A DNA stretch of 64,000 bases. Source: Sulfotelmatobacter sp963788225 (lineage in GTDB: Bacteria; Acidobacteriota; Terriglobia; Terriglobales; Acidobacteriaceae). The notes beneath the pieces are model-generated. The model saw only the letters and a program-made list of their open reading frames with translations, was not told the origin of the DNA and ran no database searches. The stretch lies in the NCBI GenBank assembly GCA_963788225.1, contig CAWBGI010000001.1:62001-126000 (forward strand), written 5' to 3'. Below are positions 1 to 8,459 of this stretch, one piece after another. Both the position numbers and the translations under genes were made by a program. Position 1 is the first letter of the stretch, and every line of letters starts with the position of its first letter.

Positions 1-255
1 AAGCCTTTCACCAAGCAAGACGTCCTCAACACTCTGAAGACCGGCGCGATCCGCTACGTTGCAATGATCTCGACGGGCCGCCTCATTCGGTTGTTGAGGG
101 AGGACGTAGCGATCGTTCATGGCTCGGAAGAAGATGAGGTCGAGCAAGGCGGACGGCGCTTCACTGTCTATTACATCTACATGGATGTGGTCATGAAGCG
201 AAATGGTGCGTGGCAGATTGTGGGGTCGCAGTTGGCAAAGAAGAGTAAAGAATAA
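1..255 (+). CDS. NTF2-like (SnoaL/DUF4440) protein, 5' truncated by window edge
   Basis: The frame is open from base 1 to a TAA at 253-255, so only the last 84 residues are visible and the start lies outside the window. The end of the visible part (RFTVYYIYMDVVMKRNGAWQ) has the strand pattern of SnoaL-like/DUF4440 proteins, where the last strands carry a basic residue followed by N-G-x-W-Q. These are small cone-shaped alpha+beta folds used as enzymes or ligand pockets, often secreted in acidobacteria. The true substrate cannot be read from the sequence. The following gene is on the opposite strand (convergent, 9 bp gap). Confidence 0.7.
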   Translation, partial: KPFTKQDVLNTLKTGAIRYVAMISTGRLIRLLREDVAIVHGSEEDEVEQGGRRFTVYYIYMDVVMKRNGAWQIVGSQLAKKSKE

Positions 256-264
256 TGCGCGCTC

Positions 265-909
265 TTAATGACGGCTGATAGCGGATGATTGACTGCTGAC
301 TCGGTTCTGCCAGTGACTCCAAACAAAATAAGCGACGCCCGCGACCAGCACCACTCCAATCACGGCATCGAACTTGTGGAAGTACTTCCCTAACTCGCGC
401 CAGTTCTCGCCCAGCTTCATGCCGAGATAGGCTAAGCCCAGGCACCACGGCCACGACCCTAGGAACGTGTAGATGTGAAAGCGTCCGCGCGGCATGCGCG
501 CGATTCCTGCCGGCAACGCGATGAACGTGCGAATCACCGGCAGCAGGCGGCCGATGAACACAGCGAGATATCCCCAGCGCGCGAAGAACCGGTCGGCCCA
601 GTCAAGTTCGCGCCGGCCCATAAGAATCCAGCGCCCGTAGCGCTCCACCAGCGGGCGCCCGCCATAACAGCCAATCTCATACGCCACCAATGAGCCAAGG
701 TTGCAGCCAAGCGCCCCCGCAGTTGCGACCCACAAAAGCTTGAATGTACCGGTGAAAACCAGATAACCGGCAAACGGCATGATCAGTTCCGAAGGCAGCG
801 GGATACACGCCGATTCGATCGCCATTAGCAGCACGATACCGGCGTATCCAGTCGCGCTGATCACCGAATTGATGAATACGAAGATGATTGCGAGAAGTTT
901 TTCGGTCAT
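265..909 (-). CDS. DedA-family inner-membrane protein
   Basis: A 214-residue integral membrane protein. The family signature is visible: acidic residues near the N terminus (MAIESACIPLPSELIMPFAG) and the amphipathic FIGRLLPVIRTFIALPAG stretch around residues 117-134, equivalent to the F-x-GR-x-x-P-x-x-R-T motif of DedA proteins, which contains the arginines needed for function. DedA proteins act in envelope homeostasis, and several members are linked to lipid or undecaprenyl-phosphate flipping. Four to six hydrophobic segments are evident. The length is normal. The upstream region contains only repeat sequence; no operon partner is seen. Confidence 0.92.
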   Translation of the reverse strand: MTEKLLAIIFVFINSVISATGYAGIVLLMAIESACIPLPSELIMPFAGYLVFTGTFKLLWVATAGALGCNLGSLVAYEIGCYGGRPLVERYGRWILMGRRELDWADRFFARWGYLAVFIGRLLPVIRTFIALPAGIARMPRGRFHIYTFLGSWPWCLGLAYLGMKLGENWRELGKYFHKFDAVIGVVLVAGVAYFVWSHWQNRVSSQSSAISRH

Positions 910-919
910 TGGAAAGCAG

Positions 920-1086
920 TTCTCAGTTCTCGGTTCTCAGTTCTCAGCAAAACCCCTGGCCGTGATACCAAGAACTGTTAGTGTATCGGAAATTCGCAGC
1001 TGAAAAGCTGGGGAGCAAGCAGTTGCAAGTTTTCAGCAAGCGTCCTCAAGAATCTTTCACGAACCGAGAACTGGAAACTGAGAACT
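920..1086. repeat. Inverted 'TTCTCAGTTCTC' repeats in intergenic gap
   Basis: The 350-bp gap between the DedA gene and the esterase-like gene holds a tandem 'TTCTCAGT' block at 920-947 and its imperfect reverse complement at 1061-1086 (GAACCGAGAACTG...CTGAGAAC). The two arms flank about 110 bp of unique sequence. I see no gene or convincing promoter in the gap. Confidence 0.6.
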
Positions 1087-1259
1087 TGACTTTAGGAATC
1101 TTCAGCTTGGCTTGCCGTCCTACGCTGATAATGCGGCCATCTGCCCATGACAGTTACGGGCAAGCCCGAAAAAGTTCCGGGCGCTGCACCGCTTCGCATT
1201 GGAGTTGACAAAACTTTGCAAAACTCTGGCGTCTTCTCTAGCAACCCAGCCTTACACTA

Positions 1260-2405
1260 ATGGTTCCTATGCAAACAGCAAGACATCTAGCCGCAGGAAT
1301 GACCTCTGTGCACGCGAAAACTACAGCGTATCGCCGGCTCTGCCAGGGATACACGCTCGGCATGTGTTTCTCTGCCTTGCTGTTGGCCGCTCCTTCACAC
1401 GCACAGGACACGCAGGAAAAGATCACCATCGATGACCTTCCCCGCACCTTCACCGTACATCTACCCAAGGGCTACGACTCGCAGCAGCATTATCCGGTTG
1501 TGATTCTCCTGCCCGGCCGCAACCAGTCTGCCGACGACACGGCAAGGCTCACCCACTTTAACCAGCTTGCCGACAAGAGTGGCATCATCGCCGTCTATCC
1601 CAACGCCATACACGGGGAGTGGAATATAGGAGTGCGGCCGGAGCAGCCGTCGACCGACATGGGGCGGCGCGGTGGTTACGGACGGCGGGGAGGGTGGGGT
1701 GGTTATCCCGGAGGCGGAGGAGGATACCCTGGCGGCGGAGGCTATCCAAGGGGCGGGCAGGGCGGCGAACAGAATCCGGACGAAACCAAAAAGCCCGAGC
1801 CTCCAGATGACGTTGCCTTTCTCAATCAGATGCTGGATCAACTCGCCCTCAAGTACTCGGTAGACACTAGCCGCGTTTACGCTACGGGCTTAGGCGAAGG
1901 CGGTTTCATGGCGCTGCGCGTGGGTTGCTCGATTGCCGATCGCGTGGCTGCGGTTGCCGCGGTGAGCTCGAACCTCCCCAAGAAGATGATCTGCCTGCCC
2001 TCGCGTCCTATATCTGCCGTGTTCATCGAGGGCACGGATGATCCCATTGATTCCTACAACGGCGGCACCTACAAGCCCAGGCACTTTGCCGTACTCTCCG
2101 CCGAAGACAGCGCGAAGGCGTGGGCCAATTTCGATCGCTGCGCAGAAAAACCGACGCAAAACAAACTGCCCGCTTCCGAAAAGGGTGGCAAAGAAATCAA
2201 AACGTTTACCTTCGGCGGCTGCCATCAGGACGCACAAGTGGTTCTCTACAGCGTCAAGGGCGGCGGCCACACCTGGCCGGGCGGCGAGCAGTATTCGTCC
2301 GAGAAAGAGATCGGCAAAACCAGCACCGACCTCAACGCCAGCGAAGTCATTTGGAGCTTCCTCGCCAGCCGGAAAATTGCCGGCGACAGCGGCGCGCATA
2401 AGTAA
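1260..2405 (+). CDS. Secreted PHB-depolymerase/LpqC-like alpha/beta-hydrolase, nucleophile Ser replaced by Gly
   Basis: 381 residues with an N-terminal hydrophobic segment ending in APSHAQ (about residues 35-49), so probably exported. The fold matches the poly(3-hydroxybutyrate) depolymerase/LpqC esterase family: a VVILLPGRNQ strand-loop near residue 80, an acid loop GTDDPIDSY near 258-266 and the histidine loop GGGHTWPGG near the C terminus. The nucleophile elbow, normally G-x-S-x-G-G, reads G-L-G-E-G-G at residues 210-215; Gly212 (codon 1893-1895) occupies the serine slot, so normal ester hydrolysis is not expected. A Gly/Tyr/Pro-rich insert sits at residues 135-169. The start is uncertain: Met1, Met4 or Met14 are all possible and no strong RBS is seen. 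Confidence 0.8.
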   Translation: MVPMQTARHLAAGMTSVHAKTTAYRRLCQGYTLGMCFSALLLAAPSHAQDTQEKITIDDLPRTFTVHLPKGYDSQQHYPVVILLPGRNQSADDTARLTHFNQLADKSGIIAVYPNAIHGEWNIGVRPEQPSTDMGRRGGYGRRGGWGGYPGGGGGYPGGGGYPRGGQGGEQNPDETKKPEPPDDVAFLNQMLDQLALKYSVDTSRVYATGLGEGGFMALRVGCSIADRVAAVAAVSSNLPKKMICLPSRPISAVFIEGTDDPIDSYNGGTYKPRHFAVLSAEDSAKAWANFDRCAEKPTQNKLPASEKGGKEIKTFTFGGCHQDAQVVLYSVKGGGHTWPGGEQYSSEKEIGKTSTDLNASEVIWSFLASRKIAGDSGAHK

Positions 2406-2411
2406 TTTCCC

Positions 2412-3164
2412 TCACTCCAGATTCGGGTGCGCGTCGGGATAAAACTTCGCGATCATCCGCCCTGTCATGAGCCCGCCTTCGTATTCTGGAATGATCACCT
2501 CGTCCGCACCCGAGTTGCGCATAGCCTGCGCGTACCGCGAGTGTCCGGCCCGCGTAATGATGCGCGCTTTCGGGTTCAGCGCTTTCGCCGTCACCGTGAT
2601 GTAAAGATTGTCGGCGTCGTTGTCGATCACAATGCAGACCCCCCGCGCGCGCTCAATGCCAGCAGATTGCAGCACGTCGTGCCGCTTGGCATCTCCCTGA
2701 ACGCTGAGCACTTTGTCTTTCAACAGCTCGCGGCATAGTCCTTCGTTGGTCTCAATCAGCACAAAAGGAATCTTGAGCCGGTTGAGCTGATCCACCACCG
2801 TACGCCCGACCTGCCCGTAGCCGCAGATGATGAAATGATCGCGCATTTTCTCGATGCTGATATCGTTCACCATGGTTCGCCATACCTCCATCCCCTGCCG
2901 GTTGAAAATCGTGACCGCTACCCGCTCCGCCACCCAGATCTGAAAGGCAAACACACCCATATACACAAAGAGCGAAAAGAGCTTGGTCGCGTTGTGGACG
3001 CGTTTGGCATCGATGGCGTGTGGTTGGATCATCCAGAACAGCGCATCCTGCCAGCTCAGGCCTTCCAGCCGCCGGTAGACCAGCACACACATCAGGCCGA
3101 ATCCCGCAAACGCTACCAACGGCAGCCACAGCCGGCGCAAGAATAGGAGCAGGACTCGAAGCAT
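2412..3164 (-). CDS. Channel-like membrane protein with RCK/TrkA-N domain, no K+ selectivity filter
   Basis: 250 residues. Two membrane segments (about 9-31 and 62-88) are followed by a TrkA-N/RCK domain with the dinucleotide motif FIICGYGQVGRT at 111-122. This is the Kch/MthK layout, but where the pore helix should lead into a T-V-G-Y-G-D filter the sequence after SWQDALFWM runs IQPHAIDAKRVHN, with no TVGYG. It is therefore either an ion channel of different selectivity or a membrane-anchored nucleotide sensor. A TAATAT box lies about 9 bp before the ATG with no clear Shine-Dalgarno sequence. Convergent with the preceding esterase-like gene (6 bp gap). Confidence 0.8.
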   Translation of the reverse strand: MLRVLLLFLRRLWLPLVAFAGFGLMCVLVYRRLEGLSWQDALFWMIQPHAIDAKRVHNATKLFSLFVYMGVFAFQIWVAERVAVTIFNRQGMEVWRTMVNDISIEKMRDHFIICGYGQVGRTVVDQLNRLKIPFVLIETNEGLCRELLKDKVLSVQGDAKRHDVLQSAGIERARGVCIVIDNDADNLYITVTAKALNPKARIITRAGHSRYAQAMRNSGADEVIIPEYEGGLMTGRMIAKFYPDAHPNLE

Positions 3165-3349
3165 GAGGGAGAGATATTACCGCAAGTCTGGCAAAGCGAA
3201 CAGCAGGAATACGGATCGTTGAAAAACCGATAACGCCAATCGTTTTCTTGGATTTCTCCACAAACAACAACCACCCGCCTCCGCAGAATCTGTGAAGGTA
3301 GACGTTAATCTGGTGGCGACTCTACGCGCGCCAGCATTGATTCCGCCGC

Positions 3350-4984
3350 TCACTGAATCAACTTCCTCAACTCCCGCCGCAGAATCTTTCCCGACGCCGT
3401 CTTGGGAACGGCTTCGACAAAATGCACTTCCCGCGGCTGCTTGTAGCGGGTCAGCCGGTCGGCGACGAACCCGCACAACTCATCCTCCATTTTCTTATCC
3501 GTCACGAATCCCTCGCGCAGCGCGATGAACGCCACCGGAATCTCGCCCGCCTCCGCATCGGGCCGCCCCACAACGCCGCACTCACGCACCGCCGGATGCT
3601 CCAGCAACACCGCCTCCACCTCGGCCGGAGCAACAGGGAATCCTTTGTACTTGATCATTTCCTTGCGCCGGTCGACCACGCGGTAAAATCCTTCGCTATC
3701 GCGCGTCACAATGTCGCCCGACCAATACCATCCATCGCGCAGCACGGCCGCGGTCGCGTCTGGCTCTTTCCAGTAACCCAGCATGAATTGCGGTCCGCGC
3801 ATCACCAATTCTCCCGGCTCGCCCGTCGGAACCTCCGCCGCAGTTTCCGCCGGGTCAAACGTATTCTCCGCCCCAATCACCCGGCAATCGGTTTGCGCCA
3901 GTGGATGCCCGATCGACTCCGGATGGTACAGTTCCGGCTCCAGATAACCCGTATGCGTCACCGGCGACGCTTCCGTCATCCCATAACCCTGACATACCAG
4001 AATGCCAGTCAGCGCCGTGAATCTCCGCGGTAAATCTGGCGCCAGCGGCGCCGCGCCGGACTTCGCCCAGCGCACCCGGTGATTCTTCGGAAATTCTCCA
4101 GCCTCCGCCGCCAGGCATAACGCGTTCATCGCCGGCGGCACCAGCGGCATCATGGTGATCGATTCCTCCGTCACCAGCGATGTCAGTTGCCCCGCGTTGA
4201 ACCGCGGCATCAGCACCAGCGTCGCGCCCAGAATCAGCGCCGGGTTCAGCATCACGTTCAAGCCATAAATGTGATAGAGCGGGAGGAAGCAAAGGATATT
4301 GTCGTTTGAGTTCAGCGGACTCCCGCGCGGCCCTAGAAATTGATAGACATTGGCCACCAGGTTGCGATGCGACAGCATCACGCCCTTGGGCAGGCCGGTC
4401 GTGCCGCTCGAATAGGGCAGCGCTGCCAGAGTCTGCGCCGACCCTTGACCGGGCTGCGGCAGCGTCACGGAAGAGGTCAATGGCTTCAGCAGATTCGAAA
4501 AAGGCTCACTTCCGCTTCCCTGCTGCCGCGTGCAAAACACCCGCCGCAGATTCGGCAACCCGCCCAAATCTATGCCGTCAATGTTCGTTCCATTGGTGAT
4601 CAGCAGCACCGCTCCCGAGTTTCCCAACTGATGCCGTACTTCCCGCTCGCGATACGTAGGGTTCAGCAACGTCGGAATCCCCCCGGCCAAGGTTGCCGCA
4701 TGGAAAGCCGCACAGAACTCCCACGAATTGGACAGAAATATTGCGGCCACTTCTCCCGGCTTCAACCCTGCCGCAACCAGCCCCCGCGCCAGCGCTTCCA
4801 CCATCTCTCCATATTCGGCATAGGTCAGCCGCCGCCCGCACGAAGTGTCCACCAACGCGGTCTTCGCGGGATTCCGCCGGCACGAAGCCAGAACGGCATC
4901 ATGCACAAATACGTTGTCGGGATCGGCGTAGAGTTGTGTGCGCAACATGGCCGGGAGAGATTGTATCGGAAAATCCCGCGACAA
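3350..4984 (-). CDS. AMP-dependent acyl-CoA synthetase/ligase (4-coumarate:CoA ligase-like)
   Basis: 544-residue adenylate-forming enzyme that would activate a carboxylic acid to acyl-AMP and then acyl-CoA. Visible motifs: the P-loop PYSSGTTGLPKGVMLSH, GYGMTEASPVTH (A5), the Y-W-SGDI core motif, the hinge RRKEMIKYKGFPVAPAEVE and the C-terminal catalytic lysine motif KTASGKILRREL. The overall pattern is closest to 4-coumarate or medium/long-chain fatty acid CoA ligases; substrate preference cannot be fixed here. The longest frame starts at a TTG (4982-4984); an ATG 12 codons later (4946-4948) is an alternative, and neither has a strong RBS. It stands alone. Confidence 0.9.
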   Translation of the reverse strand: MSRDFPIQSLPAMLRTQLYADPDNVFVHDAVLASCRRNPAKTALVDTSCGRRLTYAEYGEMVEALARGLVAAGLKPGEVAAIFLSNSWEFCAAFHAATLAGGIPTLLNPTYREREVRHQLGNSGAVLLITNGTNIDGIDLGGLPNLRRVFCTRQQGSGSEPFSNLLKPLTSSVTLPQPGQGSAQTLAALPYSSGTTGLPKGVMLSHRNLVANVYQFLGPRGSPLNSNDNILCFLPLYHIYGLNVMLNPALILGATLVLMPRFNAGQLTSLVTEESITMMPLVPPAMNALCLAAEAGEFPKNHRVRWAKSGAAPLAPDLPRRFTALTGILVCQGYGMTEASPVTHTGYLEPELYHPESIGHPLAQTDCRVIGAENTFDPAETAAEVPTGEPGELVMRGPQFMLGYWKEPDATAAVLRDGWYWSGDIVTRDSEGFYRVVDRRKEMIKYKGFPVAPAEVEAVLLEHPAVRECGVVGRPDAEAGEIPVAFIALREGFVTDKKMEDELCGFVADRLTRYKQPREVHFVEAVPKTASGKILRRELRKLIQ

Positions 4985-5076
4985 GGCCGCCCGGAAACCC
5001 TTACTGGCAAGGTGGATGGCCGAACTGCTTGGTTTTATCCATAAAATTTCTTCGCTGCATTGGGCTTTTTTGCGGC

Positions 5077-5082
5077 TATAAT
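5077..5082 (+). promoter_or_regulatory. -10 box TATAAT before phosphoesterase copy 1
   Basis: A perfect TATAAT lies 145 bp before the copy-1 start. The -35 region is weak. The sequence from here to the gene resembles the stretch before copy 3 (TATAAT, then a GGT(T/G)TGGC element, then TTTCAGGTTA or TCTCAGGTTA, then CCGGGGTTG), so promoter and leader appear to have been duplicated with the genes. Confidence 0.6.
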
Positions 5083-5227
5083 ACCAGCGCGAACTTCAGA
5101 TCGAACCCTCCCCGGTTTGGCGTCGTAATCCCCCTAATCTTTCAGGTTACAGGTTCTGGCTTTAGAGCCACGTTCCAGCATGCTCCCGGGGTTGCATCGC
5201 AACGTTGCATCGCGACAAGGACAAATT

Positions 5228-6664
5228 ATGAAAACGATTGTCAGGATTCTATTTCTGTTTTGTTTGTGTGGGGCGATGCTCGCCCACGCCCAGATTTCCA
5301 GCTTTCAGCACGTCATCATCGTCATCCAGGAAAACCGCTCGCCAGACAATCTATTTCAGGGTTTGTGTACCTCGCCATTCGGCAAAAGCAGCAGCTGCAG
5401 CACCCAGCCCACCGGCTCCCAGTACGACATTCTTACCAGCAACTGGCTGGATAAGACCTCCTCCACAGGCGTCACTCAGCCCGCCAGCATTGCGCTCGCC
5501 AATGGCTATGATATTAGCCACTCGCACACCAGTTGGCTCACGACATGCGACTTGAACTCAGCGGGCGTCTGCCGTATGGATGGCGCCGGGGAGACCCCGT
5601 GCAACGGGACTTGCAGTGTCTCCAATCCTCACTACAAATATGTAGACAATTCGACTTCGATCCTGAATCCTTATCTCACCCTCGCGACCTCCTATGGTTG
5701 GGCAAACTATATGTTCCAAACCAACCAGGGTCCTACTTTCCCTGCACACCAGTTTCTTTTCGGAGGAACCTCAGCGCCCAGCGCGGCAGACGACGCAATC
5801 GGTACTTTCGCATCTAGCAATATGTTCCCCACCGGAAACAATCCCATAGCCGGATGCGCCGCTCCCTCAAACATTTATACCGACCTGGTTGAGGCCAATG
5901 GTACGACCGGGAAAATTTACCCCTGTTTCGAGCACGAAACTCTGTCGGACTTGCTGGATTCGATCGGCGTCACTTGGAAGTACTACAACCCCGGCGTACA
6001 CTCGATCACAACTGCGCCGAATGCGATCAGTCATATCTGCGTGCCCAGCAAACCCTCAGGCGGAAGCTGCATCGGTACCGAATTTGCGACCAATGTAAAC
6101 ATCAGGCCCGCGCAAGTATTAACCGACATCACCAACTGCAAGCTGGCCGGCGTTAGTTGGGTAACCCCCTCCGGAGATAATTCCGACCACCCGAAAAGCA
6201 ATACCGGCGGCGGCCCCTCCTGGGTAGCTTCCATTGTGAACGCCATCGGCAACAGCCCCAAGTGCAAGGACGACGAAGTTTATTGGGACAATACGGCCAT
6301 CATCGTTACGTGGGACGATTGGGGAGGCTGGTACGACCACGAGCCTCCCACCATCCTGGCGGGCGCTCAAGGCGACTTTCAGTATGGCTTTCGCGTCCCG
6401 TTCCTGGTTGTCTCCGCCTATACTCCTGTGGCGTATGTCGACAACACTCGAATGGACTTCGGAACCGTCCTGCGTTTCGTCGAAAACAATTTCGGGATAG
6501 CTGAAGGTTCGCTCAACTTCGCCGACGCACGCGCCAGCGGCAATCTCTCGGAGTTTTTCAACCTCAAACAGGTGCCCCGCGTCTTCCAGACGATTCCAGC
6601 TCGCCTGGACGCAAACTACTTCATCAACGACAAGTCGCCGATGACGGAACCAGATGAAGAGTGA
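5228..6664 (+). CDS. Secreted phosphoesterase (phospholipase C/AcpA family), tandem copy 1
   Basis: 478 residues starting MKTIVRILFLF with a signal peptide ending AHAQ. This start was chosen because the other copies begin identically and an AAGGA lies 6-7 bases upstream. The PF04185-type phosphoesterase pattern is clear: VIQENRSPDNLFQGLC near residue 36, many paired cysteines typical of an exported protein, the metal-site block WDDWGGWYDHEPP, and GFRVPFLVVSAY. Family members cleave phosphate mono- or diesters, as phospholipase C or acid phosphatase; the substrate is not predictable. First of four head-to-tail paralogues, with its own promoter and leader. Confidence 0.92.
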   Translation: MKTIVRILFLFCLCGAMLAHAQISSFQHVIIVIQENRSPDNLFQGLCTSPFGKSSSCSTQPTGSQYDILTSNWLDKTSSTGVTQPASIALANGYDISHSHTSWLTTCDLNSAGVCRMDGAGETPCNGTCSVSNPHYKYVDNSTSILNPYLTLATSYGWANYMFQTNQGPTFPAHQFLFGGTSAPSAADDAIGTFASSNMFPTGNNPIAGCAAPSNIYTDLVEANGTTGKIYPCFEHETLSDLLDSIGVTWKYYNPGVHSITTAPNAISHICVPSKPSGGSCIGTEFATNVNIRPAQVLTDITNCKLAGVSWVTPSGDNSDHPKSNTGGGPSWVASIVNAIGNSPKCKDDEVYWDNTAIIVTWDDWGGWYDHEPPTILAGAQGDFQYGFRVPFLVVSAYTPVAYVDNTRMDFGTVLRFVENNFGIAEGSLNFADARASGNLSEFFNLKQVPRVFQTIPARLDANYFINDKSPMTEPDEE

Positions 6665-6718
6665 AATCGCGGCCTCATTACGTTGGAGATTTTTTGTTCG
6701 CGCCGGTTCATTCGCCGC

Positions 6719-6724
6719 TATAAT
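6719..6724 (+). promoter_or_regulatory. -10 box TATAAT before phosphoesterase copy 2
   Basis: Perfect TATAAT in the context CCGCTATAATGCT, 89 bp before the copy-2 start. TTGTTC at 6694-6699 is a possible -35 with a long 19-bp spacer. The context parallels the boxes before copies 1 and 3. Confidence 0.55.
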
Positions 6725-6812
6725 GCTTCAGCCACGTGACGTGTCCTGGCTTGAAGCCAGCTTGTGCCGGCACCATTGCGGGGACTGAAGCGCAATAAAA
6801 AAGGCTGCGGGA

Positions 6813-8250
6813 ATGACTGTGAAACCGACTGCCAAAGTCGTATTACTGCTGGGGTTCTCTCTTACATTCGCCCACGCCCAGATCTCCAGTTTTCAGCACG
6901 TCATCGTGATCGTGCAGGAAAACCGTACCCCGGACAATCTTTTTCAAGGCTTGTGTACCTCGCCGTTCGGCAGCGGCAGTTCTTGCAGCACATCTCCGAC
7001 CGGCTCGCAGTACGACATTCTGACCAGCAACTGGCTCGACAAGACATCCTCCACCGGCACAACTCAGCCGACGACGGTCGCACTCGATCAACGACTACGA
7101 TCCCAGCCACACCCACCTTGCGTTTACTACAACGTGTGATCTGAACTCTAAAACCGGAGTCTGCCGGATGGACGGCGCCGCAAGCGACTCCTGCACCGGA
7201 ACCTGTCCGACGCGAATGGCTTACGCCTACGTGAGCAATTCGACTTCGAATCTGAATCCTTACCTGACGCTGGCCACGTCCTACGGCGGGGCAAATTACA
7301 TGTTTCAAACCAACCAGGGACCGAGTTTCCCCGCCCATCAATTTCTTTTCGGAGGAACTTCCGCACCCAGCGCTGCCGACGACGCCATTGCCACATTCGC
7401 TGCGGAGAATATGACTCCGTATACCACTCCCGATGCCGGCTGCATCGCGCTTGCAGGGGTTACCGTCAAGTTGGTCACGACCAAGGGGGAAAAAGGCTCA
7501 GTCTATCCTTGCTTCGATCATGAAACCATGGCAGATCTGTTCGACGACATCGGAGTGAGCTGGAAATATTACACCGAGAGCAACGGATCCATCTGGACGG
7601 CTCCGAACGCCATCGAGCATATCTGTGTGCCCAGCGCCCCCACCGGAGGAAAGTGCACGGGTTCCGACTATCTCAACTACGTGGTCATCAAACCTTCGCA
7701 AATACTCACGGACATTAGCGAATGCAAACTGTCTCAACTGAGCTGGGTAATTCCGACCGGCGCAAATTCCGATCATCCCAAAGGGAATAGTGGCGGTGGG
7801 CCATCCTGGGTAGCTTCCATTGTCAACGCCATCGGCAACAATCCCAAGTGCAAAGATAACGAGGTTTATTGGGATAACACCGCCATCCTCCTCACCTGGG
7901 ATGATTGGGGAGGCTGGTACGATCACGAACCGCCCACCTTCCTGGCGGGGGCACAAGGCGACTATCAGTATGGTTTCCGTGTCCCGTTTATCGTCGTTTC
8001 GGCGTACACGCCCGCGGCTTACGTGGACAACAACCGGATGGATTTCGGCACTCTCTTGCGGTTCATCGAACAGAATTACGGAATAGCCGAGGGCGCCCTT
8101 AATTTCGCCGATGCACGCGCCAGCGGCAATCTCGCAGAGTTTTTCAACCTCAACCAGGTTCCCCGAGTCTTCCAGACAATCCCCGCTCGCCTGGATGCAA
8201 ATTTCTTCATACATGACACAACTCCACCCACAGACCCTGACGATTATTGA
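6813..8250 (+). pseudogene. Phosphoesterase tandem copy 2, interrupted by a +1 frameshift
   Basis: Homologous along its whole length to copies 1, 3 and 4, but in two frames. The first frame (6813-7139) carries the signal peptide, VIVQENRTPDNLFQGLC and SQYDILTSNWLDKTSS, then goes out of phase after ...TTVALD. Removing the single C at 7089 restores N-D-Y-D-P-S-H-T-H, matching N-D-Y-D-P-N-H-A-H in copy 3, and the frame then runs to 8250 with the WDDWGGWYDHEPP and YGFRVPF motifs intact. Either a genuine pseudogene or a one-base sequencing error. The start may be ATG 6813 or, by alignment, GTG 6819. Every other motif is preserved, so any decay is recent. Confidence 0.88.
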
Positions 8251-8313
8251 AGTTGCGGCCTGATTGTGTGGAACTTTCGCAAAAATTTCTGTTTGCTACG
8301 GACAATTCAAAGT

Positions 8314-8319
8314 TATAAT
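8314..8319 (+). promoter_or_regulatory. -10 box TATAAT before phosphoesterase copy 3
   Basis: Perfect TATAAT. TTTGCT at 8292-8297, 16 bp upstream, is a weak -35. The 140-bp leader that follows is similar to the copy-1 leader. Copy 4 has no such box and sits 48 bp behind copy 3, so it is probably co-transcribed with copy 3. Confidence 0.6.
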
Positions 8320-8459
8320 GCTCGCGCCATATTTGAAGATTGACCCCCCCGGTGTGGCATCGTTCCTAAAATTGTCTCAGGTTAAGTGTGTGGCTTTGCG
8401 GCCAGCCTGTGCCAGCGCAGTTACCGGGGTTGAAGCATGAGAAGGCTGCGGGGATAACC

